16,982 nucleotides of DNA from positions 15,334 to 32,315 of the forward strand of contig JACFNM010000001.1 in NCBI GenBank assembly GCA_019454915.1. Direction: 5' to 3'. This DNA comes from Chitinophagaceae bacterium (GTDB lineage: Bacteria; Bacteroidota; Bacteroidia; Chitinophagales; Chitinophagaceae). The notes beneath the pieces are model-generated. The model had not been told where the DNA came from. It saw nothing but the letters and a program-made list of their open reading frames with translations, and did no database searches. Every line of letters begins with the position of its first letter. The stretch's first letter is position 1. The position numbers and the translations under genes are program-made. Shown piece after piece: positions 16,398-16,982 of the stretch.

Positions 16398-16982
16398 ATG
16401 CCTGTACCTGCAGACTTTATTATTGATGCGCATTTGGACTTATCTATGAATGCGATAGAATGGAACCGCGATTTAAAAAAATCCGTTTATCAGATTCGCG
16501 AAGAAGAAAAAGGCATGACCGATAAGCTGGACAGGGCTAAAGGTACCGTGGCGTTTCCTGAGTTGCGTAAGGGGAAGATCGGGCTTGTAGTGGCTACGCA
16601 GATCGCTCGTTATGTACAGCCGGGTAGCGCACTTCCTGGCTGGAATTCGCCTGAAATCGCCTGGGGGATAACACAGGCTCAACTGGCCTGGTATCGCGCT
16701 ATGGAAGATCAAAATGAGATGGTGCAGATAACCAATCTTCAACAATTGGAAAAACATTTGGAACTATGGTCTGATACTAAGACTGCGGATAGCACCAAAC
16801 CGATAGGATATATATTGAGTTTGGAAGGTGCAGATTCCATCGTTAATCTTTCTTATCTCGAAAGAGCTTATGGTTATGGATTGAGGGCTTGCGGGCCGGC
16901 ACATTACGGACCCGGCAGGTATGCTCCCGGTACGGGGTTGTCCGGAGGGTTGACGCCCGCCGGAAGGGAATTGGTGGCGGAG
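16398..16982 (+). CDS. Peptidase M19 (membrane/renal dipeptidase family), N-terminal part, runs off the window
   Basis: ATG 16398 opens a frame that stays open for 195 codons to the window edge. FIIDAHLDLS contains the family's zinc-binding His-x-Asp (His12, Asp14). SLEGAD supplies the bridging Glu143. YGLRACGPAHYGPGRY (about 160-175) corresponds to the family's substrate-contacting His region (His169), and GLTPAGRELVAE matches the segment after it. The last two zinc-binding histidines lie beyond the window. There is no signal peptide, so this member is predicted cytosolic despite the family name. Known members cut dipeptides, including D-residue ones, and related amides. It is on the same strand as the enzyme genes but 780 bp away behind repeats and hairpins, so it probably starts its own transcript with further genes downstream. 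Confidence 0.88.
   Translation, partial: MPVPADFIIDAHLDLSMNAIEWNRDLKKSVYQIREEEKGMTDKLDRAKGTVAFPELRKGKIGLVVATQIARYVQPGSALPGWNSPEIAWGITQAQLAWYRAMEDQNEMVQITNLQQLEKHLELWSDTKTADSTKPIGYILSLEGADSIVNLSYLERAYGYGLRACGPAHYGPGRYAPGTGLSGGLTPAGRELVAE

Overview
The window looks like a chromosomal piece of a Bacteroidota genome, most likely from the Chitinophagales/Sphingobacteriales side. The reasons are a FecR-type anti-sigma factor followed by an STN-domain SusC-like TonB receptor and a SusD-like lipoprotein, the long N-terminal leader typical of STN-SusC proteins in that group, AT-rich intergenic DNA, and little use of Shine-Dalgarno sites. All supported genes are on the + strand. Family assignments were made by reading motifs, not by database search.

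Layout. (1) 1-299: C-terminal end of a FecR-like anti-sigma factor, cut by the window edge. (2) 451-3786: SusC-like receptor with signal peptide, STN, carboxypeptidase-regulatory-like, plug and barrel parts. (3) 3800-5374: SusD-like lipoprotein gene broken by two in-frame stops 18 bp apart (TAG at 4310, TAA at 4328); otherwise it reads through in one frame. (4) 5375-5734: 360 bp with no convincing gene. (5) 5735-15617: six genes, mostly closely spaced: a secreted neutral-ceramidase-like hydrolase, a Tat-exported N,N-dimethylformamidase-large-subunit-like protein, a large lipoprotein with a beta-propeller-like N-terminus, HEAT repeats and a CxxCH cytochrome c domain, a Tat-like exported sialidase-fold (BNR) protein, a cytosolic Gfo/Idh/MocA oxidoreductase, and a cytosolic 3-hydroxyacyl-CoA-dehydrogenase-like enzyme. 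(6) 15618-16397: 780 bp without a gene, holding two copies of a composite AT-rich repeat and several hairpins. (7) 16398 to the end: N-terminal 195 residues of a peptidase M19 (membrane/renal dipeptidase family) gene that runs off the window.

How it may work together (inference). The receptor/SusD pair would import a compound under FecR/sigma-factor control. The exported hydrolases of amide-cleaving families and the haem lipoprotein would act in the periplasm or at a membrane, and the two NAD(P)-type dehydrogenases and the M19 hydrolase in the cytosol. Three separate genes belong to families that cut C-N (amide or peptide) bonds, so the cluster looks like a catabolic locus for an amide- or amino-linked organic compound, possibly bearing a sugar or polyol part. 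The substrate cannot be read from the sequence. The SusD lesion means the import step may be non-functional in this strain, unless the stops are sequencing errors or are read through.
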